Numbered from the stretch's first letter, positions 20,653 through 32,707 are shown. The stretch is DNA of 64,000 bases from Dokdonella koreensis DS-123 (GCF_001632775.1 NZ_CP015249.1:3638686-3702685); one strand, 5' to 3'. The notes: generated by a model not told the origin, from the letters alone. Numbers and translations are program-made.

Positions 20653-22511
20653 CGCAACTCTACCTGATCGACCTGGAAGCGGAAGCGGCCCGGCGGGTCG
20701 CCCGCCGTGAAGCCGATGCCGCGGACCCGGGAAAGATCCGCGCCGCCGAACGCCGAGAGCGGCAGGCGCACCGGGGTCCAGTCCGGGCCGGCGACGAAGG
20801 TCCGGATCGCCGGCATGCCCTGCATCGTCGGTCCCGAGAGCAGCATCGCGTTGTACTCGCGACCGTCGCCGCGTGCCAGGAACACCAGCTCCCGGCGCGC
20901 CGAGAGGTCCACCGGCTGCATCGCCTCGCTCGCCGGGAAGAAGACGACGCCGGCCCAAGGGAAGGCGGCGCCCGCCACGATCTCGCCGGCGACCTCCAGC
21001 GCGCCGGCGCTGCCGGACGCACCGGGCTGGACCAGGCGATGCGCTGCCGTGGAACGGCCGGCGATCATCTGGTCGGTCGTGGCGTGCCAGCCCGCACCGA
21101 AGGCCGCGTCGATCGACGCACCATCGAACGTGCTGATCACCGTCGCGGCGGGCACTTCCGCGCCACGGTCCGATGCCGCGGCGGCGGCAGCGGGCGTTCG
21201 CGCCACCGCCTGGCCGTTCTTCCAGATGCCGACCAGCGCGCGCGTCGCGGTAATGTCCCGGGTCGGATCGCCGTCCACCAGGATCAGGTCGGCGCGATGG
21301 CCCGCCGCGATGCGCCCGCGGTCGGCGAGGCCCAGCACCCGGGCCGGCACCGCGGTCGCGGCCGCCAGCGCCTGCACCGGGCTCAGGCCCGCGCGCGTCA
21401 GCAGCTCCAGTTCGCCGTGCAGGCTGGCGCCATGGGCCGTGCCGGGATTGCCCGCATCGGTACCGGCGAGCAGGACGACGCCCGCCGCCTGCAACCGGCG
21501 GACGTTTTCCAGTGCCTGGCGCCGGTATGCCGGCGTCCGCGCCGTCGACGGGAAGCGCGCCGCCAGGGTCGCCGCCTGGTCGGCCGCCAGCCACGGGCGC
21601 AGGCGCGGATCGGCCAGCAGCGAGGCACCGTCGCCGGCACCGGTCTCGGCGGCGGTCACCGACAAGGTCGGGATCACGAAGGGCCGCGTGCGCGCGGCGG
21701 CCGCCAGCAGCGCCTCGCTGACCGGCGCATCGACGAAGACGTGCGCCAGGCCGTCGACACCGACCGTCAGGGCATGAGCGGCGTCGCGCTCGCGCGAGAC
21801 GTGGGCGATCGCGCGCCGGTCGCGCGCATGCGCAGCGGCGGCGATGGCGGCCACCTGTTCCGGCGACAGCGTCGGCCAGCGTGTCGCCTCGCTGTAGACG
21901 GACAGGTCCTCGACGATCAGCTTGATGAAGTCCGCGCCTTCGTCGACGCGTGCATCGACGAAGGCGCGGATGTCGGTGTCCGCGTCGATCGTCGGAACCG
22001 CGAATCCGTACTGCGTGCCGTGGCCGCCCGCCACCGTCAGCGCGACGCCGGCGGCCCACAGATCGGCCTGGTCGGTGCGGTCCAGCGACTCGCGCTCGCG
22101 CCGGATCTGCGTGAGGCGCTGGCGGTCGCCGTGCAGGTCCACTTCGGTGGTGACGCCGAACTGCAGCGCCTGTTGTCGCGCGGCGCCGAAGCTGTGCGTA
22201 TGGGCATCGATCAGGCCGGGCAGCAGCGTCCGTCCGGCGCCCTCGATCACCGCGATGCCGTCCGGCAGCGCGATATCGGTTCCTACCGCCTCGATGCGGC
22301 CGTTGCGCACGACCACCGTGGCCGCATCGGTCACCTGCTCGCCGTCGAACAGGCGCACGCCGCGGATCGCGAAACCGTCCGTCGGCACGCGGGGAACGGA
22401 CGGCGTCGGCGCCGAAGGCGGCGACACCGACGAATGCCGCTGGTATGCCACGGCCGCCAGCAGCACGGCCGCCACCACGATCAGCCAGAACGCCTCGGGC
22501 ATGCGATTCAT
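20649..22511 (-). CDS. Amidohydrolase fused to a C-terminal CIA30-like domain
   Basis: The 620-residue protein begins with a hydrophobic segment (FWLIVVAAVLLAAVAY), acting as a signal anchor, so the enzyme faces the periplasm. Residues 48-440 are a metal-dependent amidohydrolase: LLPGLIDAHTHSFG with the HxH metal pair (His104, His106), a Lys in FIKLIVED (about 197), His in AIAHVSRE and LAHVFVD, and the catalytic Asp in LLAGTDAG (about 352). This is the imidazolonepropionase-like/prolidase branch. From about 458 a beta-rich domain follows (STFDGASID to RFRFQVDQVELR), resembling CIA30/galactose-binding-like folds. It sits between the ABC permease gene, 25 bases upstream, and the kinase gene, which it overlaps. 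Substrate unknown; peptide- or lactam-type compounds are plausible. Confidence 0.85.
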   Translation of the reverse strand: MNRMPEAFWLIVVAAVLLAAVAYQRHSSVSPPSAPTPSVPRVPTDGFAIRGVRLFDGEQVTDAATVVVRNGRIEAVGTDIALPDGIAVIEGAGRTLLPGLIDAHTHSFGAARQQALQFGVTTEVDLHGDRQRLTQIRRERESLDRTDQADLWAAGVALTVAGGHGTQYGFAVPTIDADTDIRAFVDARVDEGADFIKLIVEDLSVYSEATRWPTLSPEQVAAIAAAAHARDRRAIAHVSRERDAAHALTVGVDGLAHVFVDAPVSEALLAAAARTRPFVIPTLSVTAAETGAGDGASLLADPRLRPWLAADQAATLAARFPSTARTPAYRRQALENVRRLQAAGVVLLAGTDAGNPGTAHGASLHGELELLTRAGLSPVQALAAATAVPARVLGLADRGRIAAGHRADLILVDGDPTRDITATRALVGIWKNGQAVARTPAAAAAASDRGAEVPAATVISTFDGASIDAAFGAGWHATTDQMIAGRSTAAHRLVQPGASGSAGALEVAGEIVAGAAFPWAGVVFFPASEAMQPVDLSARRELVFLARGDGREYNAMLLSGPTMQGMPAIRTFVAGPDWTPVRLPLSAFGGADLSRVRGIGFTAGDPPGRFRFQVDQVELR

Positions 22512-22536
22512 GGAAGTCTCCTGGGTCGATGCCGGC

Positions 22537-23300
22537 TCAGCCGGCAGCCATCAGGCGCCGGCGCGCCAGCACGAAGAACGCGACCGTGATCACCGCCAGC
22601 ACCCCCAGGTGCACGAGCAGGCTGCCGCCCGCGTCGCGGCCGACGATCTTCAGCGCCACCTGCCCCAGGTGATAGGCCGGCCACGCCGGTGCCAGGGTGC
22701 CCAGAACCGGCGGCAGCACCGACAGCGGAATCAGGAGGCCGGACAGGAATGCCATCGGCAGGTAGACGATGTTGACCAGCGCCGGCGAGGCCGATCCGCT
22801 GACCAGCGTGCCGATCCACAGGCCGATCGCGCAGAACGGCAGCGTGCCGAGCACGTTGACGGCGAACAGCCCCAGCCATTGCAGCGGCGCCAGGCGCACG
22901 CCGGTCAGGCCGGCGGCGATCAGCGCCAGCATCAGCGAGATGATGGCGGCGAACATCATCGCCATCGCGGTCTTGGCCACCAGCACCGCCCCCGGCGGCA
23001 TCGGCAGTGCGCGCTTGTAGGTCAGCCAGCCGCGCTCGCGCTCGATCGCGATGGTGACGCCGAAACCGAACAGCGCGCAGCCGAGGATGCCGAACACCCC
23101 ATAGGCGGCGAACATGTACTGCGCCGCCGCGGCCCCGCCGCGCGAGCCCAGCAGCACGCCGAACAACACATAGAACAGCGGCGGGAACAGCAAGGTCGGC
23201 AACACGAACGACGGCGTGCGGAGCAGGCGCACGAACTCATAGCGGGCCTCGAGCAGGTACGGCCGCAGCGTGCGGCGCGGCGACGACACGGCGACCGCGT

Positions 23301-23304
<4 letters not shown>
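22537..23304 (-). CDS. ABC-2 type exporter permease
   Basis: The 255-residue protein has six membrane helices and the ABC2_membrane pattern. An N-terminal amphipathic region (LLEARYEFVRLLRTPSFVLPTLLFPPLFYVLFG), the loop IERERGWLTYKRALPMPPG, and the late NIVYLPMAFLSGLLIP correspond to the conserved C-terminal signature. Such permeases dimerise and pair with one ATPase for export of drugs, lipids or peptides. The ATG at 23304 overlaps the ATPase stop by four bases. With the DesK/DesR pair in the same unit, the transporter is likely controlled by a membrane-sensing circuit. Confidence 0.9.
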
Positions 23305-24197
<893 letters not shown>

Positions 24198-24509
24198 CGT
24201 TCGGCTCCAGGGGTCCAGTGGACGCAGCCTAGGACCCGGCCGGCAGCCGCGGCAGTCGCTTCGGTCAGGCAAGGCAGGTGACGCCTGTCATGAGGACGGT
24301 GCCCGGGCGGCGCGGCCGCCCGCCGGCCGCTGCACCGCGGCACCCGGCAACGGCCCGATCGACGGCCACCACTGTCGGGGGTACCGCCTCCGGCGCCCCT
24401 GTGCTACCCTAGCCGGATTGCAATTTTTCCTTCTCAGTCAACGACTAAGCGAAACGGATGGACCTCCACGCGAGGCGCCGGGCGCTGCGGGTCGTTTCGG
24501 AGCGTGTAC
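24198..24509. other. 312-base divergent intergenic region
   Basis: This spacer separates the ABC/two-component operon (minus) from the aminotransferase gene (plus). It contains a small inverted repeat TGAC-GCCT-GTCA at 24279-24290 next to a TCATGA (24289-24294), which could be an operator for the DesR-like regulator. A more AT-rich stretch (GGATTGCAATTTTTCCTTC) lies near 24415-24435 before the plus-strand gene. I see no convincing -35/-10 pair in either direction and no further gene. Confidence 0.4.
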
Positions 24510-26018
24510 ATGAATCGGTTGATCAGCAAGCTGCGCGAGATGCGCCAGGTCGGCGGTGCCATCCGGACCTCGGGCCTCCCCGACGAGGCCATCGAGGCCT
24601 TCGCCGCGACCCATCCCGAGCTCGGCGAAGCCATCGATGCCGCCCATGCCGCCTACCTGGAGCTGCAGTCGGCGCGGGCCGATTTCCTGCACCTGGACGA
24701 GAACGAGCAGATCCACCGCGTCCAGGCCGGCTTCGTCAACTTCTACCCGGACGATGCGGTCAATCCCTACGTCGCGCTGGCCGCACGCGGCCCCTGGCTG
24801 GTCACGCTCAAGGGCGCCGTGGTCCACGACTCGGGCGGCTACGGCATGCTCGGCTTCGGGCACGCGCCGGCAGCGGTGCTGGAGGCGCTGGCCGGCCGGC
24901 AGGTCATGGCCAACGTCATGACACCGAGCGTGAGCCAGCTGCGCTTCGTCGAGGGTTTGCAGCGCGAGATCGGCCATCGCCGCGGCGGTTCTCCGTACAC
25001 GCGCTTCTTCTGCCTCAACTCCGGCTCCGAGGCGATGACGCTCGCCAGCCGCATCGCCGACATCAACGCCAAGCGCATGACCGATCCCGGCGCGCGCCAT
25101 GCCGGCCGCACGATCAAGCGGCTCGCCGTGAAGGGCTCGTTCCACGGACGCACCGAAGGCCCGGCGGCATTCTCCGACTCCAGCCGCAAGGCCTACGTCG
25201 AGAACCTCGCCAGCTACCGCAACGACGACAGCCTGCTCACCGTGGAGCCCTATGACGTCGGCCAGCTGCGCCAGGCCTTCGCCGACGCCGACCGCAACGG
25301 CTGGTTCATCCAGGCGATGTTCCTCGAGCCGGTCATGGGCGAAGGCGACCCGGGCCGCGCCGTCACGCGCGAGTTCTACCTGGCCGCACGCGAGCTGACG
25401 CGCGCGCACGGCGCGCTGCTGCTGGTCGATTCGATCCAGGCCGGCCTGCGGGCGCACGGCGTGCTGTCGTTCGTCGACTATCCCGGTTTCGAGGACGTCG
25501 ACCCGCCGGACCTGGAGACCTATTCCAAGGCGCTCAATGCCGGCCAGTTCCCGCTGTCGGTGCTGGCGGCGCTGCCGGCCACCGCGGAGCTGTACCGCAA
25601 GGGCGTGTACGGCAACACGATGACGACCAACCCGCGGGCGCTCGACGGCGCCTGCGCGGTGCTGGACCTGCTGACGCCGGAGGTGCGGGCGAACATCCGC
25701 GCGCGTGGCGAGGAGTTCCTCGCCAAGCTCGAACGCCTGCGGGCCGAGCTGCCCGACTGCATCACCAAGGTGCAGGGCACGGGCCTGCTGTTCTCGTGCG
25801 AGCTGGCACCCGTGTTCAAGTGCTACGGCACCGGCAGCACCGAGGAGTGGCTGCGCGAGCACGGCTTCGGCGTCATCCACGGCGGCGCCAATTCGCTGCG
25901 CTTCACACCGCCGTTCACGATCACCGGCGCCGAGGTCGACCTGCTGGTCGACGGCCTGCGCCGTGCGCTCGTCGAGGGTCCGCGCCAGCGCGCCGACGCG
26001 ACCCGGGCCGCCGCCTGA
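24510..26018 (+). CDS. Class III PLP-dependent aminotransferase
   Basis: The 502-residue protein is a fold type I aminotransferase of class III, with a GYGMLGFGH substrate loop, the phosphate-cup motif NSGSEAM at about 170-176, GSFHGRT, the cofactor-ring Asp in LLLVDSIQAG (Asp307) and Schiff-base Lys340 in TYSKALNAGQFP. A T-T-N-P segment follows, as in the ornithine/GABA/lysine aminotransferase group. About 90 extra N-terminal residues precede the catalytic fold (ARADFLHLDENEQIHRVQAG), which sets it apart from short acetylornithine transaminases. The amino donor cannot be named from sequence. The ATG at 24510 is preferred; a GTG two codons upstream is possible. It appears to be a single-gene unit ending at a hairpin shared with the convergent gene. 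Confidence 0.88.
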   Translation: MNRLISKLREMRQVGGAIRTSGLPDEAIEAFAATHPELGEAIDAAHAAYLELQSARADFLHLDENEQIHRVQAGFVNFYPDDAVNPYVALAARGPWLVTLKGAVVHDSGGYGMLGFGHAPAAVLEALAGRQVMANVMTPSVSQLRFVEGLQREIGHRRGGSPYTRFFCLNSGSEAMTLASRIADINAKRMTDPGARHAGRTIKRLAVKGSFHGRTEGPAAFSDSSRKAYVENLASYRNDDSLLTVEPYDVGQLRQAFADADRNGWFIQAMFLEPVMGEGDPGRAVTREFYLAARELTRAHGALLLVDSIQAGLRAHGVLSFVDYPGFEDVDPPDLETYSKALNAGQFPLSVLAALPATAELYRKGVYGNTMTTNPRALDGACAVLDLLTPEVRANIRARGEEFLAKLERLRAELPDCITKVQGTGLLFSCELAPVFKCYGTGSTEEWLREHGFGVIHGGANSLRFTPPFTITGAEVDLLVDGLRRALVEGPRQRADATRAAA

Positions 26019-26047
26019 CGACCGGGCGGCCGCCTGACGACCGGGCG
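26010..26047. repeat. Tandem 19-base duplication over the aminotransferase stop codon
   Basis: Two perfect copies of a 19-base unit (GCCGCCTGACGACCGGGCG) lie head to tail at 26010-26028 and 26029-26047, followed by a partial third unit of six bases. The first copy contains the TGA stop of the aminotransferase gene and the second repeats it outside the coding region. This looks like slippage in GC-rich DNA that left the frame closed. Confidence 0.9.
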
Positions 26048-26069
26048 GCCGCCGGACACGGCGGCCGCC
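26044..26069. terminator. Bidirectional hairpin between convergent genes
   Basis: A perfect 11-base stem GGCGGCCGCCG pairs with CGGCGGCCGCC across a GACA loop. It lies between the aminotransferase stop and the prolyl iminopeptidase stop. On the plus strand it is followed by GTTCATTCC, only weakly U-rich, so termination may be Rho-assisted. Its position between facing genes supports the role. Confidence 0.6.
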
Positions 26070-26079
26070 GTTCATTCCG

Positions 26080-27178
<1,099 letters not shown>

Positions 27179-27212
27179 ACTGCTGCGGCTTGAACCCGGG
27201 ATTGTAGCAGGC

Positions 27213-27569
27213 TCAGCGGCGAAGTATCTGCAGGACTTCCTCCAGTTCCATCCGCACCTGGCGGACGATCTGGTTGGAAATGTTCGCTTCGGTGCGGGCC
27301 TGCTGGCCTTCCAGGCGCTGGCGCGCGCCGGTGATCGTGAAGCCCTGGTCGTACAGCAGCGACCGGATCTGCCGGATCATCAGCACGTCGTGGCGCTGGT
27401 AGTAGCGGCGATTGCCACGCCGCTTTACCGGCTTGAGGCTGGAGAACTCCTGTTCCCAGTAGCGCAGCACGTGCGGCTTCACGCCGCACAGCTCGCTCAC
27501 CTCGCCGATCGTGAAATAGCGCTTGGCCGGTATGACCGGCTGCTCACTATTGCCGCTCTGGTCGAGCAT
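27213..27569 (-). CDS. MerR-family transcriptional regulator linked to ihfA
   Basis: The 118-residue protein has an N-terminal MerR winged helix ([22 protein letters not shown], then [21 protein letters not shown]) and a short C-terminal helix, with no Cys-based metal site or ligand domain. This short type is conserved immediately after ihfA in many proteobacteria; its targets are unknown. The ATG at 27569 lies inside the ihfA coding end, a 23-base overlap, so it is part of the same transcript. tRNA-Pro follows 34 bases after its stop. Confidence 0.9.
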   Translation of the reverse strand: MLDQSGNSEQPVIPAKRYFTIGEVSELCGVKPHVLRYWEQEFSSLKPVKRRGNRRYYQRHDVLMIRQIRSLLYDQGFTITGARQRLEGQQARTEANISNQIVRQVRMELEEVLQILRR

Positions 27570-27849
27570 AGGCTTCGACTCGGACCTTCAGCTTCTGGCC
27601 GGGACGGAAGGTGACGACGCGGCGGGCGGAGATCGGAATCTCCTCGCCGGTCTTCGGATTGCGTCCGGGCCGCTGGTTCTTCAGACGCAGGTCGAAATTG
27701 CCGAAGCTCGACAGCTTGACCTGCTCCCCCTGCTCCAGCGCGTCGCGGACGACTTCGAAGAAGGCATCGACGAACTCTTTGGCTTCGCGCTTGTTGAGGC
27801 CGACGTCGGTGAACAGACGCTCGGCCATTTCCGCCTTAGTCAACGCCAT
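27547..27849 (-). CDS. ihfA: Integration host factor subunit alpha
   Basis: The 100-residue DNA-bending protein pairs with IhfB. It starts [13 protein letters not shown], has the dimer-core [30 protein letters not shown], and carries the beta-arm [20 protein letters not shown] with the intercalating Pro in RNPKTG. The ATG at 27849 is one base beyond the pheT stop region and gives the expected length. The gene follows pheT as in other gammaproteobacteria. IHF bends DNA in recombination, replication and transcription. Confidence 0.96.
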   Translation of the reverse strand: MALTKAEMAERLFTDVGLNKREAKEFVDAFFEVVRDALEQGEQVKLSSFGNFDLRLKNQRPGRNPKTGEEIPISARRVVTFRPGQKLKVRVEAYARPERQ

Positions 27850-27850
27850 C

Positions 27851-30226
27851 CTACCCTCGCAACGTAGCACTGCAACCGCGTTCCAGGGCGGCGACTGCCC
27901 GGGTCACGCAGCTGTCTGCGTCCTGGTCCGTCAGAGTGCGGTAACGGTCCTGCAAAATCAAGCCCATAGCCAAACTTTTCATTCCGCTTCCGAGATTGTG
28001 ACCGACGTAACGGTCGAACAGGAACACGTCGTTCAGCACGGGGCCGACCGCCTCCCGCACGGTCTCGCGGACCTGGGCCCAGGTCACCTCGTCGGGCACC
28101 ACCACGGCGATGTCGCGGCGCAGCGAAGGGTAGCGCGACAGCTCGCCGGCCACCGGCACCGGGCGCGGCGCGACGCCGTCGAGGTCGAGCTCGAAGACGT
28201 AGACGTCCTCGTCCAGGTCCAGCCGCTTCTGCAGCTGCGGATGGAGGGCGCCGAGATGGCCGACGACCGTCCCCTCGCGCAGTACGGTCGCGGCACGGCC
28301 CGGATGCAGCCAGCCCGGGCCACCGGCGCTGAACGTGAACGCCCCGGCTTCGGTACCGGCCAGGGCGAGCAGCGACTCCAGGTCGCCCTTCACGTCGAAG
28401 TAGTCGAGCGGGCGCACGGCCTCGCCCCATTGCTCGGCGAAGGCGCCGCCGCTGGCCGCCGCGGCGATGCGCGCGGTTTCGCGCGGCGCGTCCGCCGTCG
28501 CGTGATACGCGCGGCCGACCTCGAACAGGCGTACCCGCGCCTGCTGGCGGCTGCGGTTGGCGGCCAGGGCCGCGACCAGCCCCGGCAACAGGCTGGTGCG
28601 CATGACGGAAAGGTCCGCCGACAGCGGATTGGCCAGCGCGACCACGCCCTCGTCGAGGCCCCAGTCCACCAGCTGCTCGCGGGCGACGAAGGCATAGGTG
28701 ATCGCTTCGAGGTAGCCGCGCGCCGCCAGCTGTTCACGCGCCAGACCGGGCGCGATGCGGTCCTCGCGCAGCGACGGGCCGGCCAGCTCGCCGCTGGGTG
28801 CGTGATCGGGAATCTTCTCGTAGCCGTGGATCCGCGCGACTTCCTCGATCAGGTCTTCCTCGATCGCGATGTCGAAGCGGCGGCTCGGCGGCGTGGCGAT
28901 CCAGCCGTCGCCGGCCGCCTCGACCTGCATGCCGAGCGCGGCCAGGATCCGCGTCACCTCGGCATCCGCCACGTCGATGCCGAGCACGCGGCGGATCCGC
29001 GCGCGGCGCAAGCGCACCGGGGCGCGCACCGGCAGGTGCGCCGCGGAAACCGCCTCGAGGATCGCGCCCGGCGTGCCGCCGGCCGCCTCGACGATCAGCC
29101 CGGTCGCACGCTCGAGCGCACGCCGCGGCAGGTCCGGATCGACGCCGCGCTCGAAACGGTGCGCGGCATCGGTGTGCAGCCCCAGCCGGCGGGCACGGCC
29201 GGCCAGCGCGGCTGGCGCGAAATGCGCGGCTTCGAGAAAGACGTCCGCCGTCGCTTCGTGCACGCGGGTGTCCCAGCCGCCCATCAGGCCGGCCAGGGCC
29301 ACCGGCCGGTCGCCGTCGGTGATCACCAGGAAGGCCTCGTCCAGTGCGACCTCGCGCTCGTCGAGCAGGCGCAGCGACTCGCCACTGCGCGCACGACGCA
29401 CACCGACCGGCCCTGCGAGCGTGGCGGCATCGAATGCGTGCAGCGGCTGGCCCAGCTCGAGCATCACGTAGTTGGTGACGTCCACCAGCAGACTGATCGG
29501 GCGCAGGCCGCAGCGCCGCAGGCGCTCGCGCATCCACGCCGGCGACGGCGCGGCCGTGTCCAGACCGGTGATGTAGCGTCCGCAGTAGCGCGGGCAATCC
29601 GCCGGCGCGTCGAGGCGGATCTCGATGTGCCGGTCGGACTGCGGCGGCACCGGCTCGACCGCGAGCGGCGCCAGCGGCAGGTCGAACGCCGCGGCGACAT
29701 CCGTGGCGATGCCCTCGACCGACAGGCAATCGGCCCGGTTCGGCGTCAGCCCGAGGTCGAGGATGGCGTCGGGCAGGCCCAGGTAGCGCGCCAGCGGCGC
29801 GCCGACGGGCGCATCGGCCGGCAGTTCCAGCAAGCCGGATGCATCGGCGTCCAGGCCCAGCTCCTTGGCCGAGCAGAGCATGCCCGACGACTCGACGCCG
29901 CGCAGCTTGGCGGCCTTGATCGTCAGGTCGCCGACGCGCGCGCCGATCCTGGCCAGCGGCGCGACCAGACCCGCACGGGCGTTCGGCGCACCACAGACGA
30001 TCTGCAGCCGCTCGTCGCCGGCGTCGACCTCGCACACCTGCAAGCGGTCGGCCTCCGGGTGCTTGGTGCAGGCGAGGATGCGGGCGACGACGACCCCGTC
30101 GAGTCCCGCGCCGACCGGATCGGCGCTCTCGACCTCGTGGCCGATCATGTCCAGGCGCTCGATCAGCGCGTCGCGGCCAACGGCCAGGGCCACGCGCTCG
30201 CGCAGCCAGTTCTCTGAGATCTTCAT
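27851..30226 (-). CDS. pheT: Phenylalanine--tRNA ligase beta subunit
   Basis: The 791-residue subunit has the full bacterial domain order: EMAP/tRNA-binding domain near the N terminus ([26 protein letters not shown]), the B3/B4 editing region ([22 protein letters not shown]), the B5 domain ([19 protein letters not shown]), the catalytic-like core ([16 protein letters not shown]) and the C-terminal FDX-ACB anticodon-binding domain ([18 protein letters not shown]). It forms an alpha2-beta2 enzyme with PheS. It starts six bases after the pheS stop. No truncation is visible. Confidence 0.96.
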   Translation of the reverse strand: MKISENWLRERVALAVGRDALIERLDMIGHEVESADPVGAGLDGVVVARILACTKHPEADRLQVCEVDAGDERLQIVCGAPNARAGLVAPLARIGARVGDLTIKAAKLRGVESSGMLCSAKELGLDADASGLLELPADAPVGAPLARYLGLPDAILDLGLTPNRADCLSVEGIATDVAAAFDLPLAPLAVEPVPPQSDRHIEIRLDAPADCPRYCGRYITGLDTAAPSPAWMRERLRRCGLRPISLLVDVTNYVMLELGQPLHAFDAATLAGPVGVRRARSGESLRLLDEREVALDEAFLVITDGDRPVALAGLMGGWDTRVHEATADVFLEAAHFAPAALAGRARRLGLHTDAAHRFERGVDPDLPRRALERATGLIVEAAGGTPGAILEAVSAAHLPVRAPVRLRRARIRRVLGIDVADAEVTRILAALGMQVEAAGDGWIATPPSRRFDIAIEEDLIEEVARIHGYEKIPDHAPSGELAGPSLREDRIAPGLAREQLAARGYLEAITYAFVAREQLVDWGLDEGVVALANPLSADLSVMRTSLLPGLVAALAANRSRQQARVRLFEVGRAYHATADAPRETARIAAAASGGAFAEQWGEAVRPLDYFDVKGDLESLLALAGTEAGAFTFSAGGPGWLHPGRAATVLREGTVVGHLGALHPQLQKRLDLDEDVYVFELDLDGVAPRPVPVAGELSRYPSLRRDIAVVVPDEVTWAQVRETVREAVGPVLNDVFLFDRYVGHNLGSGMKSLAMGLILQDRYRTLTDQDADSCVTRAVAALERGCSATLRG

Positions 30227-30232
30227 GTCGTC

Positions 30233-31246
<1,014 letters not shown>

Positions 31247-31265
31247 TCATCGCGACAAGCGCCGG

Positions 31266-31304
31266 AAACGAAATGGGGAGCAAGGCTCGTCGCCCGCTCC
31301 CCAT
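31266..31304 (-). terminator. Terminator-like hairpin (candidate attenuator) upstream of pheS
   Basis: On the minus strand ATGGGGAGC (31296-31304) pairs perfectly with GCTCCCCAT (31273-31281) across a 14-base loop, followed by TTCGTTT. The T-rich tail makes it intrinsic-terminator-like. It ends about 38 bases before the pheS start, inside what should be one transcript. In Escherichia coli pheST is attenuated at this position through the pheM leader; here the hairpin is present but no Phe-rich leader peptide is seen. Confidence 0.5.
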
Positions 31305-31320
31305 GATCGCCGGGCGTCGA

Positions 31321-31340
31321 GGGCGGGGAACACCCCGCCC
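31321..31340 (-). terminator. GC hairpin after rplT
   Basis: GGGCGGGG and CCCCGCCC form a perfect 8-base stem with a 4-base loop about 11 bases after the rplT stop. No U-tract follows, so it is either a Rho-assisted end for part of the transcripts or a 3' stabiliser of the ribosomal-protein message. Together with the adjacent pheS-proximal hairpin it could form alternative structures. Confidence 0.4.
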
Positions 31341-31351
31341 CGACACCGGAT

Positions 31352-31711
31352 TTACGCAGACAGAGCGGCCTTGGCCTTTTCCGCCAGCGCGCCGAACGCC
31401 TTGATGTCGTGGACGGCGATGTCGGCGAGCACCTTGCGGTCGACGGTGATCTCGGCCTTCTTCAGGCCGTTCATCAGCCGGCTGTAGGACAGGCCGAACA
31501 GGCGCGCACCGGCGTTGATGCGGACGATCCACAGCGCCCGGAACTGGCGCTTGCGCTGCTTGCGGCCGATGTAGGCGTACTGGTGCGCCTTGGTGACCGC
31601 CTGCTTGGCGACGCGATAGACCTTGCGACGGGCGTTGTAGTAGCCCTTCGCCTTGGACAGAAGCTTCTTGTGCCGACGGTGGGCGATGACGCCACGCTTG
31701 ACTCGTGCCAT
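31352..31711 (-). CDS. rplT: 50S ribosomal protein L20
   Basis: The 119-residue basic protein starts [18 protein letters not shown] and continues with [19 protein letters not shown] and [23 protein letters not shown], the L20 signature. L20 is required for early 50S assembly and in other bacteria represses its own operon by binding the rpmI leader RNA. It starts 13 bases after the rpmI stop, with an AGGAGGA ribosome binding site. Confidence 0.98.
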   Translation of the reverse strand: MARVKRGVIAHRRHKKLLSKAKGYYNARRKVYRVAKQAVTKAHQYAYIGRKQRKRQFRALWIVRINAGARLFGLSYSRLMNGLKKAEITVDRKVLADIAVHDIKAFGALAEKAKAALSA

Positions 31712-31724
31712 GGGTCAGTCCTCC

Positions 31725-31922
31725 TCAGGCGTAGGGAAGCATGCGAGCGACGCGACCAGCATCCTCGGCGCGAACATGGTTCGGGCCGCGCAGGTTGCGC
31801 TTACGCTTCGTCGACTTCTTGGTGAGGATGTGGCTCTTGAACGCGTGGCCGCACTTGAACTTGCCGGACGCGGTCTTGCGGAACCGCTTGGCAGCGGCCC
31901 GGTTGGTCTTGATCTTGGGCAT
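31725..31922 (-). CDS. rpmI: 50S ribosomal protein L35
   Basis: The 65-residue product [23 protein letters not shown] is unmistakable L35, ending RVARMLPYA. The ATG at 31922 fits the family. It follows infC after an unusually long 247-base spacer that contains duplicated hairpins, where translational control by L20 would be expected. Upstream in-frame codons add non-conserved sequence and are not used. Confidence 0.97.
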   Translation of the reverse strand: MPKIKTNRAAAKRFRKTASGKFKCGHAFKSHILTKKSTKRKRNLRGPNHVRAEDAGRVARMLPYA

Positions 31923-32040
31923 GGCCCAGCTCCTTAGGTTGTTTTCGTTACTGGCCCGAGCGGCGGCACGACACCGCGCTTTCCATCCTGCTCGAATCCG
32001 GCGTGTAAGACCCGCATGCGGGCCTGGTTCCTGGTACTGC

Positions 32041-32097
32041 TTTTGCGCCGGTCCCGGCGCGAAGATCAACAAGCGGTCGTCCTGACCGCACTCTTCA
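32041..32097 (-). repeat. Direct repeat copy 1 in the infC-rpmI spacer
   Basis: This 57-base unit is nearly identical to 32106-32164, differing by a 2-base gap and one substitution. Read on the transcribed strand, each copy contains GCGGTC-AGGAC-GACCGC and then a second hairpin, here GCGCCGG-GA-CCGGCGC followed by AAAAG. The copies lie between the infC stop and rpmI, where L20 autoregulatory structures occur in other gammaproteobacteria. Confidence 0.88.
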
Positions 32098-32105
32098 GCT
32101 TTACT

Positions 32106-32164
32106 TTTTGCGCCGGTCCCTCGGCGCGAAGATCAAGAAGCGGTCGTCCTGACCGCACTCTTCA
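32106..32164 (-). repeat. Direct repeat copy 2 in the infC-rpmI spacer
   Basis: This is the second copy of the unit at 32041-32097, five bases from the infC stop. It has the same two hairpins; the second reads GCGCCG-AGGGA-CCGGCGC and is followed by AAAAAG. The near-perfect conservation of both stems within the duplication suggests either a recent duplication or selection on RNA structure. Confidence 0.88.
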
Positions 32165-32169
32165 ACAAG

Positions 32170-32694
32170 CTACTGCTTCTTCTTGGGGGCGATCATCATG
32201 ACCATGAGGCGGCCTTCCATGCGCGGGTACTGTTCGATCACGGCCTCTTCGACAATATCCGCTGAAATCTTGTCGACCATCGCCTTGCCCAGTTCCTGAT
32301 GGGCCATCTCGCGACCGCGGAAGCGGATCGTGATCTTGACCTTGTCGCCTTCCTCCAGGAACCGGCGCAGGTTGCGCAGCTTGATCGCGTAGTCGCCGAC
32401 GTCGGTCGTGGGCCGGAACTTCAGTTCCTTGATCTCGACCTGCTTCTGCTTCTTCTTCGCCGCATGCGCCTTCTTCTGCATCTCGAACTTGAACTTGCCG
32501 AAGTCCATGATGCGGCAGACCGGCGGGTCGCCGTTGGGCTGGATCTCGACCAGATCCAGTCCGGCTTCCTGCGCCATGCTCAGCGCTTCGTCGCGCGACA
32601 GGATTCCGACCTGCTCGCCCTCGGCGCCGATGACACGAACCCGCGGAACCCGGATCTCGTGGTTCTTGCGGTTCGACTTGGTTTCCGTGGCGAT
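32170..32694 (-). CDS. infC: Translation initiation factor IF-3, AUC start codon
   Basis: IF-3 splits ribosomes and proofreads initiation codons. The 174-residue product reads [16 protein letters not shown] after the start, then [49 protein letters not shown] and [12 protein letters not shown], ending in APKKKQ. All the conserved N-domain is upstream of the first in-frame ATG (32577), so initiation there would lose it. An in-frame TGA precedes the segment by one codon. The only start that keeps the whole domain is ATC at 32692-32694, with GGAGG eight bases upstream. AUU/AUC starts are the known basis of infC autoregulation by IF-3. Confidence 0.95.
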   Translation of the reverse strand: MATETKSNRKNHEIRVPRVRVIGAEGEQVGILSRDEALSMAQEAGLDLVEIQPNGDPPVCRIMDFGKFKFEMQKKAHAAKKKQKQVEIKELKFRPTTDVGDYAIKLRNLRRFLEEGDKVKITIRFRGREMAHQELGKAMVDKISADIVEEAVIEQYPRMEGRLMVMMIAPKKKQ

Positions 32695-32702
32695 ACGTCA
32701 AT

Positions 32703-32707
32703 CCTCC
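32703..32707 (-). promoter_or_regulatory. Ribosome binding site that fixes the infC AUC start
   Basis: GGAGG on the minus strand lies eight bases before the ATC at 32694, ideal spacing for a strong Shine-Dalgarno. A TGA in the infC frame sits between them, so no upstream codon can serve. This supports ATC as the genuine start. Confidence 0.85.

Noticed and set aside
27611-30217. About 870 codons open on the plus strand
   Set aside because: Antisense to pheT, with artefactual composition; pheT is complete.
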